This document shows, piece by piece, positions 1 through 11,981 of a stretch of 64,000 bases of DNA. Below the pieces are notes generated by a model. That model was not told the origin of the DNA, made no database searches, and saw only the letters and a program-made list of their open reading frames with translations. The position numbers and the translations under genes were made by a program. Positions within the stretch are counted from its first letter, which is position 1; every line of letters starts with the position of its first letter. Origin of the DNA: Rapana venosa (taxonomy: Eukaryota; Mollusca; Gastropoda; Neogastropoda; Muricidae); NCBI GenBank assembly GCA_028751875.1, contig CM054141.1, positions 63,633,211 through 63,697,210 on the forward strand, in the 5' to 3' direction.

Positions 1-137
1 AACTCAGCTGCTGGAAGAACATTATGCTGCGCCAGCTTCACCATTGTTTCTTTATCCAGTGGAAAACCGGCTGACTTAGCGCGCCTGAACTTGGAAATAA
101 TGTCAGCATAGCCGGGATCGGGATGACCTGTAGCCAT
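1..137 (-). CDS. First coding exon of an unrecognised gene (partial)
   Basis: Read on the minus strand, an ATG at 137 opens a frame with no stop to the window edge, giving 45 residues that begin MATGHPDPGYAD and continue with a basic, helix-like stretch (SKFRRAKSAGFPLDKETMVK). The composition looks like real protein and not repeat. I do not recognise the family. The start is chosen because it is the first ATG and the upstream sequence (138 onward) is AT-rich and non-coding. The gene runs out of the window to the left and is divergent from EXOC1, whose start codon is about 2.2 kb away. Confidence 0.6.
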   Translation of the reverse strand, partial: MATGHPDPGYADIISKFRRAKSAGFPLDKETMVKLAQHNVLPAAE

Positions 138-2311
138 GATTGTAATCTACTTTGCTATTCTGTTACTTCAGTGACGTGAATCTATTCAGTTTTGTAACCT
201 GTTAAATATTTTTAGAATTATTTTGTTCATATTTCATAGAGAAATAAAAAGTCTGCAAGGCACCACACGATTTCATATGCCTTGCCTTATTTAAAGAGCT
301 AACAGTGAGTACCCCCACACGACCAGGCACTGATGAAGTACAGTTTTCTTTATTTTTCCCTTGGTTTCTAGGCTCTAAGCCTATCGCACTATTGTAGATT
401 TCCACAATGCATTTGGCCACAACTAATCAGTATGATCACTAACCTCATACCACGTGCAGCAATGGGAATGGGAGTTGATAACACAACGCACACTGCCTTC
501 CTTTCTCATTGTTTTCATTCTCTAAGCAACCAACCAGACGAGAGGCAGCAGACGAAAAGGCGTCAGGAAGCACTCTATGCTCATGCGCGGAAAGGTGGGG
601 TTCCCGGAAACTGAATTTGCAGACGATCGGTTTGTGTTATGCTTGTTATGTTCCTAACATACAGTTGACATGCATTGATTTGCGTTTAAAAGAGATACAG
701 ATCGGCTTACATTCGCGAAAAATAGGTAAGCTGCTTGTTAAGTTAGATGTTTCATCGACAGGTCTGGCAGAATGTATGCGTAACAAATGTGCAATGTTCT
801 GAGCTCTCATGTTGACACGTTAATTTGTGGTGCTTGAATCATCATTTGTGGCATAGATCTGGGCTTACAGAATTTTAGGCCTTATCAGTAGTTATGCAAG
901 CGGTAATTCCTCTTTAGCTGTGGGTAGAACTGAGTTATACTAAGATCGTTTCATGATGGTAAACATAAAACAGTTGATTCAACGTGAAAATGAATGAATG
1001 AATAATAATAATAATAAAGACCCATTCAGTGTGTGTCCATTTCATTTTCAGTTATGTACCACCACCCCTCCCCCAATCAGTTTTTTACTACTTTTTTCTT
1101 TTTCGCCATCTGATTTTGGATTCAGATTTTTAAGTTAGAATAACCAACAGTTGGTTCAGGTTGATTCATATTAGAGAGGAAGGGAGCATAGTTTTTGTAA
1201 TTTTACATGTTTTCCTTGTGTTCACAATCATTTATGTATAGGCCTCTCTTTCTTTGAGGTAAAATGTTAGATTAATTTTATTCAGATGGAGTTTTATTCA
1301 GATGGAAGAAACAGTGTAAGTGAAAGGATGTAGTCATGCAGCTTGTCCGTCTGCCTGTCTCACAGTGAATGTCTGTCTGTCTGTCTCTCTCTGAGTCTCT
1401 CTCTCTCATTAAGTATGTTAGATCTATTACATTAAACTTGACCTGTTAGTTAAAGCACTAGGCCTACTGTGAATGTAAATTATGTATATATTATAAAACA
1501 CACAAGAAAGATTGAAAGAGTGGTAGCAGTTGAACAACACCATGACTCTGCACTGATGTTAACTCCAGGAGAAAAATCCCCTTGAACGGGATTCAAACCC
1601 GGGTTGTCAGATTGCGAGTGCAATGTTCTAACCACTAGGCAGTCCCCTGTGTGTGTGTGTGTGTCTGCGACTGTGTGTGTTGTGTGTATGTCACTGTGTG
1701 TTTGGGGGTGGGGTGGGGGGGTTATATATAAAATTATATTGAACATGAGTGAGTAGTATGGGCTTCACTTACATGTTTTGGGGTATGAACATCTGCAGGT
1801 TTTTTTGTTTAATAACATTTTTTAGCTGCTTCATCGACTGATTTGTCATTGCTGTTGTTCATGTTTCACATATTCTGATTTCGCCACTAGAATCCTCACT
1901 CTGTGTCAGAATCCCGCTAGAATCTAACACTGGTAAGTTGAAGTGTAGTAACACTAACAGTGTTAGATAAGAATGAGGTAATTAACTAGAGAAGGCCCTG
2001 CATTGCCACTGGGTGTCAGCGGTGCCTGCCATGATTCTACAGACAAGACTTTGAAACTGCTAGACCCTACACTGATCCCATGATGCCAGGCCTATATTGT
2101 AGTTTTGTACTGCCTCTGTAATATAATTATGTCAGTCATACAATTTCATATTAATAGTATAGTGTATTGTTGTGTAGAATGATCAAGTGGCATGGGTGTT
2201 ACATGTGATTATCACAATCAGCCATGTCACAGTCGTTCAGTAACTATGAGTACATGTCAGTATCAATCATTTTACATTATATTTCAGTTGAAGGGGACTG
2301 GGTCAGACACA
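138..2311. promoter_or_regulatory. Divergent intergenic region; candidate shared promoter and 5' UTR of EXOC1
   Basis: This stretch separates two head-to-head start codons, so it must hold the promoter(s) of both genes. Positions 520-730 are locally richer in CpG than the surroundings. They end in a good 5' splice site at 725/726 (AATAG followed by GTAAGC), which could close a non-coding first exon of EXOC1. A matching acceptor (ATTTCAG) ends at 2287, 24 bases before the EXOC1 ATG. The rest holds an (AAT)n run near 1000, a minus-strand SINE head (1540-1650), a GT-rich tract (1650-1700) and otherwise AT-rich sequence in which I see nothing. The promoter assignment is inference. Confidence 0.35.
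1540..1650 (-). mobile_element. tRNA-derived SINE head, family A, fragment
   Basis: On the minus strand this begins GGACTGCCTAGTGGTTAGAA (box A-like) and contains GGGTTTGAATCCCG (box B-like). It then enters the same body ('...AGTTAACATCAGT...') seen at 4258 and 11982. Only about the first 110 bases are present. Confidence 0.7.
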
Positions 2312-2438
2312 ATGTCGGCCACAGTGAAGCAACAACTTCAGCAGGAACTGTTTCTGCCCAATGATGAACGGCTTATTTCCATGGTCCATGTCTTCAAGGT
2401 GCCTCGCAAACGCAAGGGAAGCTACCTTTGTGCTGTGT
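2312..2438 (+). CDS. EXOC1: EXOC1 coding exon 1
   Basis: The ATG at 2312 opens [20 protein letters not shown] and the exon ends in CAV plus one base (phase 1) at GTAAGT. The preceding acceptor ATTTCAG ends at 2287, so this exon probably has 24 bases of 5' UTR. The start is supported by alignment with the known family N-terminus, where a short helix precedes the 'PNDER' motif. The 3' edge of the exon is echoed in a repeat array in the intron (2424-2710). Confidence 0.93.
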
Positions 2439-4745
2439 GTAAGTATCATTGATAGTGACACCCTTGTGCTGTGTATGAATGTTGATATGTTTGTGCTGGG
2501 TGTAAATACCATTGACATGCTTATGCTGTATGTTTTGTATTAGTGCCATTTTTATGCTGTGTATAGTGTTGACACCTCTGTGCTCTATGCTCTATTGGCA
2601 TCTTTGTGCCATTGCAGTTTGTTAAGACAGTTCATTGACATCTTTGTGTTGAAGCAGTCATTGTTTTGTGTTTCATTGACACTTTTGTACTACTAAATAT
2701 TGATGTATGGTATACTCTATAAATGATATACTATATGAGTATATCATGAATGAAGGTAAATGTTGACAAAGCCAAAGCAATGACAGTTGGAAAAGACCGC
2801 AGAACACATATAGAGCAAGGCAAATACCCGTGTGGTGTCTGCCACAAAGGTGTAGGGAACAATTCGATCAAATGCTCCAAATGTCAATATTGGTGTCACA
2901 AAAGATGCTCAAAGCTCAAAAGTCTGAAGAAGGAGGACGGAGTATTTGTCTGCCCCTGTTGTATGAATAAGAAGGGTGAAGAAAATACCGATGCAGGAAA
3001 GAAGGAGCTAGAATTTGAACAAGGGAAGATAGAAGTGGTAGACGAATTCTGCTACCTTGGAGAGATGATGAGCTGCGAAGCAAAATCTGAGTTAGCTCTC
3101 AGAGCCAGGATTGTGAGTGCTTGGAAGAAATGGAAAGAATTGGCAAGTCTGCTCGGAAATCAGAATATCCCACTGGAGAGATGCTGTCTGCTATATAAGG
3201 CCTGCATCACACCTGTTCTATATGGTTTGGAGACGTGGGTTTTCACAAAAACTGTCGAACGTTTGTTGAAGAGCTGTGAAAACCGAATGCTATGCTACAT
3301 GCCAAAGATCAAATGGGAAGACAACATCACGAATGAAGAACTATGGAGAATGTGCAAAGTTGATGATCTGAAGTCTGTAGCTAGTACCAATAGACTGCAC
3401 TGGTTTGGGCACGTTCAACGGAAAGCAGACCACCACATCATAAAAAGAGCAATGAACTTCATAGTGGATGGAAAGAGACCAAAGGGAAGACCTAGCAAAA
3501 CCTGGGCTGCCTGTATTACAGATGATCTTAGAGAAAGGGGCATTAATAAGGAGGAAGCTCAAAACAGAAAGAGATGGAGAAGGCTCATCAATGTCAAACC
3601 TCCCCTGGGAGAAACATGACTAAAAAGGAAGAAGAAGAAGAGTATATCATGATACTTCCTTTTTTTTGGTTGAGATCAGATTTCAGTTTTTCCTGTCAGC
3701 TACTACAAAGTGATACAATCACTTGCATAGCCTTGGGAATACTGATTGTGACACTTTCATCTGTGTGCATGTATATATACATTTGGGGTGTATGTCATTT
3801 ATCACAATGTTCCTCAGTGTTCATCATTGATCACTGAATTCTTCATAATCATAGAATCAGTGTGTCATTTGTTACTGAATTCTTGATAGTATGTAATTTG
3901 TGACTGAATACTTCTTTGTAATCTGTTAAGACTTGTAGTTCTCCCTAGTATGGTTTTGATACATGTACATATTGCTTTTGACAGTGAACACTTCAGAGAC
4001 TCAGGTGACAGCTCACCTGTACCAGGTGAAAAAGGGAGACAGAGATGTGCACAAAAAGAAACTATCATGGATGCTCAGGGATCTGCGACAAGTGGACGGA
4101 AAGTCTGTTGAAAAGGTGAGAGACTCTTCATACTGCTGTCATATCCCCTCCTCCTAACAAGAAAGGAAAGAAAGAAACAAAAAACCCCAAACACTTCTCC
4201 CACCCCTATGCAATACATCTATACATGTACACCAGTGAGTCTTTCAATGAAAGGATTGGGAGCTGGATAGCCTAGTGGTCAGAGCATTGCACTCCGGATT
4301 TGACAGCCCAGATTTGAGCCACCCCCCATCCAAAGGGGATTTATCCCTGATGTTAACATTAGTACTGACTCCACTCTTCTGAAAGTCCTTTGGATGATAC
4401 TATGAACCAAGGTGCCATGTGTCTATGCAGGAAGAACATCTTGCACACACGTTAAAACCTGCTCTGCCTTTTGGAAAAGTAGGCATTTGAGTACTGGTAG
4501 GAATGGGTAACAGACTTTGTAAAAAATGCATGTACACTGGTGTTGTGTTTAGACAGTCATTTCCAAAGTTGGAATGTGGCTATCATAATTGCGGGCCAAA
4601 ATGATGAACAAATGCGAAAATCTCACCATTGGTAAATCTTGGAGCTCTAGCCAAGGAATGGGAAAAACTAATTAAAAAGATGAGAGGTTTTTATTGGTTT
4701 GGGGAGAAAAAAAAGAATCAACTTTAAAATATTGTGACACGTTTG

Positions 4746-4778
<33 letters not shown>

Positions 4779-7700
4779 TGTTTACACGTGTGTACATCTA
4801 CATGTGAGTAAAGAAAAATGGGGTTTTTTAAAGAAAGAAATAATGGTTCCTTTGTGCTGTCATGAACAGTGAGTTCTGAGCATGCTTACATGATTTTATT
4901 AAAACTATCTTTTTTTTTTTTACTGCCTCTACTATTACCAAGACCAGCAGCAGCAATATGAACAGCAGCAGAACCGCCCTCTATTGTGTAGAGTAAAGAT
5001 GCAGATCGCAGTCTTCCCACCCTGGACAGATTCCAACAGGTTCCTTACAGTTCCCCCATACCTTCATCCAAGCCTATACAACAACAGAGGCAGTGTAGAC
5101 AACACAACATCCTGTATGCTGTATTCCAGCATGTTCATATGGAATTTTGTAACAGCAGCCTTCTCACACCCACACACTGCTTCATTAAACTTTTAGGATG
5201 CACACGGAATAAGTAAACCTACTGAAAAGATTGGAAGAAGCTGGCATACTGAATTTCTGTTTCAGGAAACGACAGACTTTGATCTTCATTTTGAGAAGGT
5301 CTACAAATGGACTGCCATGAAAATTGAAGAGAAAGAAAACTTCATTTCCAGTCTTTGGAGGGTAAGTTTGTGGCAGTGCCTTCATGGCTTACTGACTACA
5401 ATGCCAGATTCTTGCTTCTAAAGATGGGGTGTTCAACACACAGTCACTCTACATAGAAATTGCTATTTTTACTGCCTGTATCACTATCAGTCTATTGTCA
5501 TTCTGGTGGTGTGATATATAGTGCACTTTCCCTCCCCCAGTCTCTAAAATGTTATTCCCATTGTTCAGATTGCATTGGTGGGTGTGGATGTTGAATCTTA
5601 ATGGAAGAAAAAAAGATGTCTTTTTCTGGAAGAAAAAAGGATGCCATTTTCTTGACATTTTGTTGGAGGAAAAAGTCAGAAAAAAACCCTAATAAAATGT
5701 GGACATCACATTACTGGCAGTTTTTTTTGGTCTTTAAATAGAGAGATTCAAGATTTAATTCCTTTCACCCCTTTTGGGGTATGGAGGATTACAAACAAAT
5801 TGAACAGGAGAATAAACCTAACAGCAATACATCCCAAAATAATATGAATACTAACAGTAACTGAAAAGCAAGACTTCATCGCATTATGATAAGCAAACAG
5901 TATTAATGACTCAATACTATTTTAAGTATACACATTTCTTTAGAGATTACATACATGCGTTCATTGATATTTTGTCATTGAAAGCAAGCTAATAGATATG
6001 CAAGTTGGTGGATGTTTTATCTTTGAGAACAGAACCAGACTGCTAATGGGTGTGTATCTTTGAAAGCAGAGTATTAAATACACATGCTAGTGGATATTTT
6101 GTTTTGTTTTCTGTTTGTGCAGTTGTGTCAGAGATTTCTGATCCAGAAACCAGACTTTGTCAATATTCCTGAGAGGCTGTTGGAAGGTGAGGTCACATTG
6201 GGTTTTTTGCATTGTTTATGTCTTGTATTCAGTGTTGTCTGCATGTTGTATTCTGTATTGTGTTTATATCTATATTGACTGTTGGTCATTTGTTATGTTA
6301 ATGTTACTTTTATGTCTTATGACAGATTCTAGTGTCATGTAGTTAAGAATGTTTGACTTCAATCCCATGGATCAACGCTGTGTCTGGTGAATTAAGGGTG
6401 GAGATTTTTTATGATCTCCCAGGTCAACGTAAAAGTACAGAGTTGACAGTGCATTATTTCCTTTCATGTTTATAGTCATGCAGAAGATCAAATATGCCCA
6501 TGAAAGATCCTGATATTCATGTCAGCATCTAGTGGGCTATGGAAAGACGGGCATACCCAGCATGCAACCTGTGCAAAAAACATAAGCTTCTCTGAAGTCA
6601 GAATTTGTTAACTGAGGCCAGCAGGCAAGCCTCTTGGAGAGGTACAAGGTACAAGGTACAGAGGAGAGAACGGGACACTACACATTGCACCAGGTAAGGG
6701 GACACAGGGGAAAGAAGAAGGTATGTCTTATGAAATAGCCTGAAAAGGAATTGTTCATGCCGCACATATTTTCTAAGTTACTCATATCTTTGTTAAAGAC
6801 TTACACTTTCTTAGCTGTTCATTCATTGGTTTTATATGAAGAGAAATCGGAGTGTTGAATATAAGAAAAGTGCCTTCCAGTATAGTCTTGTAATTTTCCT
6901 CATTTGATATCCCAATATAGAGTTTTTAGAGCCAGGCAGAATAAAGGAGAAAGACTTAAAAAAATCACTGTTCAAAGTAAGAATTCCTTCCTTCATCTCT
7001 GGTGCTTCTTATCTAGAGTCTTGTGGCTGAGTGGAACATTCACGCTCTTTCTTTGTCCTCAGATGTGATAGATCCCCGAGAACTGAATCAGAAGTCGCAG
7101 TCTGTGGACGACCTGTCGATGGCAGGGGAAGACTATCAAGCTTTGTCAGCCAAGGAGGAATCTGATCTGGAGATGCTGATGTCTGAATGCCAAGTGGCCA
7201 TGAGCAATGCTGAGGTTTTTGCTGAACAACTTTCCAAACATCTCTCAGTTCTGGATGGGGTAAGTGCTTTTGGATGGGTTAGTGTTGGCTAGCTGTTCTT
7301 GGCTTTTGTCAGACTCCGAGACCCGCCTTCATCGTCTTCTGCATGCCTTACAAGTTACATTCTCATAAAGAATTTTTTTTAAAAAGTCATGGTTAAATTG
7401 TACCACCAAACCAGGCCTATAATTCATCATTGTTTCATGCCAACATTGACAATTTTGTTTTCAAGCAATTTATTTTCAGTATCACCTGCTGATGGTCACC
7501 ACTGTTTCAGGTCAGTATTTCATCATCATCAGACCCGTGACCTTGGCGGTCGTGGGGGAGACATGAAAGACGGTGCCGTGGTAAGCCTCCTCCATCCATC
7601 TCGGTCCTCGGCTCTGCGCAGTAGTGCCGAGTCATTCATCCTGGTCCATTCTCTGATGTTGTCCATCCATGACTTGTTCTGTCTTCCCCTCCTTCTGCCA

Positions 7701-10700
7701 CCTTCGAGTGTTCCCTGCAGTACTGTTTTGGGCAGAGTGTTGTGGCGGGTGACGTGGCCGAACCATGTCAGCTTTTTCTTCTTGACGATGGTGAGAAGGG
7801 GTTCCTGTGGACCTGCCAGCCGTGTTATTTGACTCTTGACAAATTCGTTGGTCTTTCGTTCTCTCCAGGATATGCCCAGTAATTTTCTATGGCATTTTGT
7901 TTCGAATGACTGGATTCGCTTTGCTGTTTCAGCAGTCAATGTCCAGGTTTCACTTCCGTACAGCAGGATCGACTGAATTAGGGCTTTGTAGAGCTTTAGT
8001 TTGATTGGGAAACTGATCTCTTTACTTTTCCATATGGTGGTGAGTTTTGTCATGGAAGATGTTGCCATGGCTATTCTGACTTTGATTTCTGTCGTCGATT
8101 GCCCGTCTTTTGTGAGTGTAGCGCCGAGGTATTTAAAAGCGTCTACCTCCTCCAGTTGTTGGCCGTTCATGTAAATTTTAGCGGTGGCATTGCTCGTGCT
8201 GTTCACAAGTACTTTACTTTTCTCCGAGCTCACCTCCATCCCATATGCTCCAGCTCTGTTCTCAAGTCTGGTCGTAAGATCTTGCAGCTCTGTGTTACTT
8301 CCGCCCATGAGGTCAATGTCATCGGCAAACCGTAAGTTGTTGAGGGGTCTGCCGCCAATGGAGATGGTAGGGTGGAAGTCATGGAGGGTGTCTCTCATGA
8401 TGTTTTCCAAGAACAGATTGAACAGGACTGGAGATAACAGGCATCCTTGTCGGACCCCAACTGTGGTTTTGAAGTAGTCTCCGACCTGATTGTTCAGAAG
8501 GACTGCACTGCTTGCAGTGTTGTATAGTGCTTGAATGGTTTGCACTAGTCCTTCTTCAATGCCAAACATTCTGAGGACCTGCCACAGGCCTTCTTGAAGT
8601 CGATGAAGTTGTGGAACAGGTCTCTCTGATGTTGAAGATGTTTTTCCATCATGATGTGGCAGTTAAAAATCTGTTCGATTGTGCTCCTGCCTGCCCTGAA
8701 CCCAGCTTGTTCCTCTGCAAGGTGTTCTTCTGCCTCCTTCTTGAGTCGATTCAAAATAACTTTGAGCATGATCTTGCTGGCGTGGCTGATGAGGCTGATT
8801 GTTCTATAGTTTTGGCATTGGCGTAAATTCCCCTTCTTGGGCAGGGGTATGATGAGTGATTGTGTCCAGTCTGTTGGCCACTGTTTTGTCTCCCAAATCT
8901 TCTGACAGATAGCTGTAACATATGTGATGACTGTTTCGCCACCATGCTTGAGCAGCTCTGCTGGTATATTGTCTGCTCCTGGGGACTTTCCTACTGGTAA
9001 GCTGCGGATGGCTTCTTCCACTTCTTCCCTCAGTATAGGTAATGGCGAGGGTGCTCTTGATGTTGCTGCTTTCTCTTCTATTATGCTCTTGTCAGGTTGT
9101 ATTGGGTAGTTGTACAGTTCTTGACAATATTCAGACCACCTGTTCAATGCAGCTGAGCTTTCTGTGAGGAGGTTTCCGGAGCTGTCTTCAATGACTGATG
9201 ATTTGGTTTGAAGTGGTTTTGTGAGTTTCTTCAGGGTGTCGTATGCCTTTTTACTGTTGCCCACTTTCATGTTTTTTTCGATCTCATCACATTGATCACT
9301 GATCCACTTCTCTCTGGCCTTTAACATTGACTTCTTCACGAGATTGTTGGCCTCCCGGTATTCTTTAGGGTTGGAAGACCTGGTTGGTTTCAGTGCTCTT
9401 CTTGTATCGCAGAGGTCCAAGATGTCATTGGTAGTCCATGGTGGTGGTTTATTCCTCTGACGACCGAGTACCTCCTCTGCTGTTTCTCGGACTGCTCATT
9501 GAAGTTGTTGGTGAGGTCATTGATGTCATTGTCCAGGAGGGTTAATGCCGCAAAACGTCCGCCAAGCTTAGCTTGGAAGATCTCCTCGACATCTGGATCT
9601 TTTAGTTTGTCCACGTCAAATTTGATACGTGGGTTTGCAGGCTGTTTGTTTTTCTTCAGCTTCATTTTGAATACCAGCAGCACAAGGTCGTGGTCACTGC
9701 CTATGTCAGCTCCAGGGTAGGTTCTTGTTCTGGCTCTGTTGATGCTGGATTTGAAGCGCCGTGGTGTTAAGATAAAATCTATTTGGTTATGGATCTTGCC
9801 GTTTGGCGCATGCCAGGTTGTCCTCCTTGACTGCTTGTGGGGATAGAGGGTATTGGCAATGGTAAGTCTGTGGGTGCAGGCAAACTCCAGCAGACGTAGT
9901 CCCCTGTCGTTGGTCTCCCCAGTTCCAAACTGACCAACTGTTCCGGCCCATTGGTTGTAAGAGTCAGGACCTACTTTGGCGTTAAAATCCCCTTGGATGA
10001 TGATGATGTCCTTCTTGGGTATTTTCTTAATGGTCACTTCAAGATCTTCATAAAATTCTTCTACTTCTTCATCTGTATGGTCAGATGATGGTGCATAGAT
10101 TTGTATTGATGGTGATGTTCTTGGGCTTGGCCGACACCGGATGCTGATAATCCTGCTGGAAGCGGTGTACAGCTGATAATGCACCCCACTACTTCCTTTC
10201 TGACATAAATGCCACTCCATGTTGGTGATATTTCTCTTGGCCACTGTACCAGATCTTGTTGCTTTCTTCAGTCAATGTCTCACCATCAGTATTTACCATT
10301 GCTTTAAGCCAGTGTGACTTGAATGTAGATTCTCAGTTCCAAGTGAGTATTCACTTCTGTTTCAGACCATATTCATCTCTGTTTCAGGCCAATATTATGT
10401 CTTTGTTTCAGGCTAATCACCACTTTAGGGCCATTATGCATCACTGTTTCAGTTCATTCATTATTGTTTCAGGCCAATATTCACCGCTATTTTAGACCAA
10501 TATTCACCACTGCTACAGGTCAGTATTTCACACTGTTTCATGCTAATATTCACCACTTTTTCATGCTGATATTCACTGTTGTTTCAGTCCAATATTCACC
10601 ATTGTTTCAGGCCAATATTCACCATTGTTTCAGGCCAATATTCACAGCATTGTGGGATCAGAGGACCAGGTGCTGAACCTGATGCGACTTCTGGATGAAG

Positions 10701-11947
10701 GGATCAAAGAGGCTGGACGCATTGAGGATAAACTTAACTCCTATGACCAGATTCTGGCTGTAAGTAACCACCATTCTTGTTCTTTCTTGACAAATTATGT
10801 ACCGTCCTCACTATTTGGTGTTGGTGGTGCAAGTTCAAGCTGCCACTGAGACGCTTGTCTGAGGGGATTTTTCCTCTGGAGTTAACATCAGTACTGACTC
10901 TGCTCCCTTGAAAGTCCTTTGGATGAAACTGTAAACCGATGTCTTGTGTACAAATTCACGCAGAACATCTTATACATATATTAAAACCCATTCCACCATT
11001 TGGAAGATAATGCAATTGTATCATGAATGACAAGATTTAAAAATGCATGCACTTTGGTGTCATGTTTAGACATCATCCCTGAAGTGGCAGTGCGGCTGCC
11101 TTAAAGGTGGGCAAGTGACAGCATATGCAAAATCTCTCCATTGGTATGTATACCTTGGAGCTCTTGATGAGGAACAAATACCCTCCACCCCCCACCCCCC
11201 ATGAATTTAAAAATAGTTTGCTGTTTGGCTCTTCATATTAAAATAATATGTGAGTCAATTTATACTGTGCCACACCACATTGTAGTCATGATAGATTCCT
11301 TAACATGAAATGCGGGCTGTTGTCTCCATGAAGACCATGTCACCACTATGCAATACAACCCATTTCTCAAAAAAATGTCCTGCCTGGTTATATTTATGGT
11401 ATCGATGAGGTTGATGTTGATGGGGAGTTAGTTGTTGGTGACTATATTGATGTTGATGGGGAGTTGGTGGTGTCTATATTGATATTGATGGTGTTGATGG
11501 GGAGTTGCTGTTGATAGAGTTGATGGTGTTGATGGGAAGTAGATTTTGATGGTGAGTCGATGTTGATGATATTGATGTTGATGTCTGTCTGCAGAATGTG
11601 AAGGAGCAGATGGAGTGATGCAGGACAAGGACACGTTGGTCACATGCCGCAACACCAACCACCAGCGACTGCTGGAACATCTGCTAGCATCTTGTGGTAA
11701 TAGTTCAGTGCAGCACAGCATAGCATAGCACAGCACGCATCAACACACATTGCTTTAGTTTACGCAGAATGATTGGAGTCATTTGAAGTTAGACCAATTT
11801 TTCTTGTTTGAATACATTTTTAAGTTTGAATAGTTTTGACAGGTTCTTGGCTTTGATCAACGTTTTCCATGGGGAGGTTAGTGACAAACTCAGAAGAAAT
11901 GTTGGCTGTCTTTCCTTCTTTAGGACTAAGTGCTTTCTTGGAGGAGT

Positions 11948-11981
<34 letters not shown>

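Larger units (their letters stand above)
7523..10320 (-). mobile_element. Non-LTR retrotransposon (LINE) with endonuclease and reverse transcriptase, minus strand
   Basis: Read on the minus strand the element carries, in order, an apurinic-like endonuclease (about 10244-9390), a linker, a reverse transcriptase (about 9420-7800) and a C-terminal region ([28 protein letters not shown]). Its 3' end is a TGATGATGATGA-like tail near 7510-7530. The coding frame is broken at least near 9400, 8560 and 10100-10200, each time by a shift a single indel would explain. It is inserted inside the repeat array that ends at the EXOC1 exon 6 acceptor. The clade is uncertain (RTE-like or Jockey/I-like). Confidence 0.88.

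Noticed and set aside
3621..3639. (GAA)n microsatellite as an independent repeat
   Set aside because: It lies between the LINE coding end and the target duplication, so it is the element's own tail.
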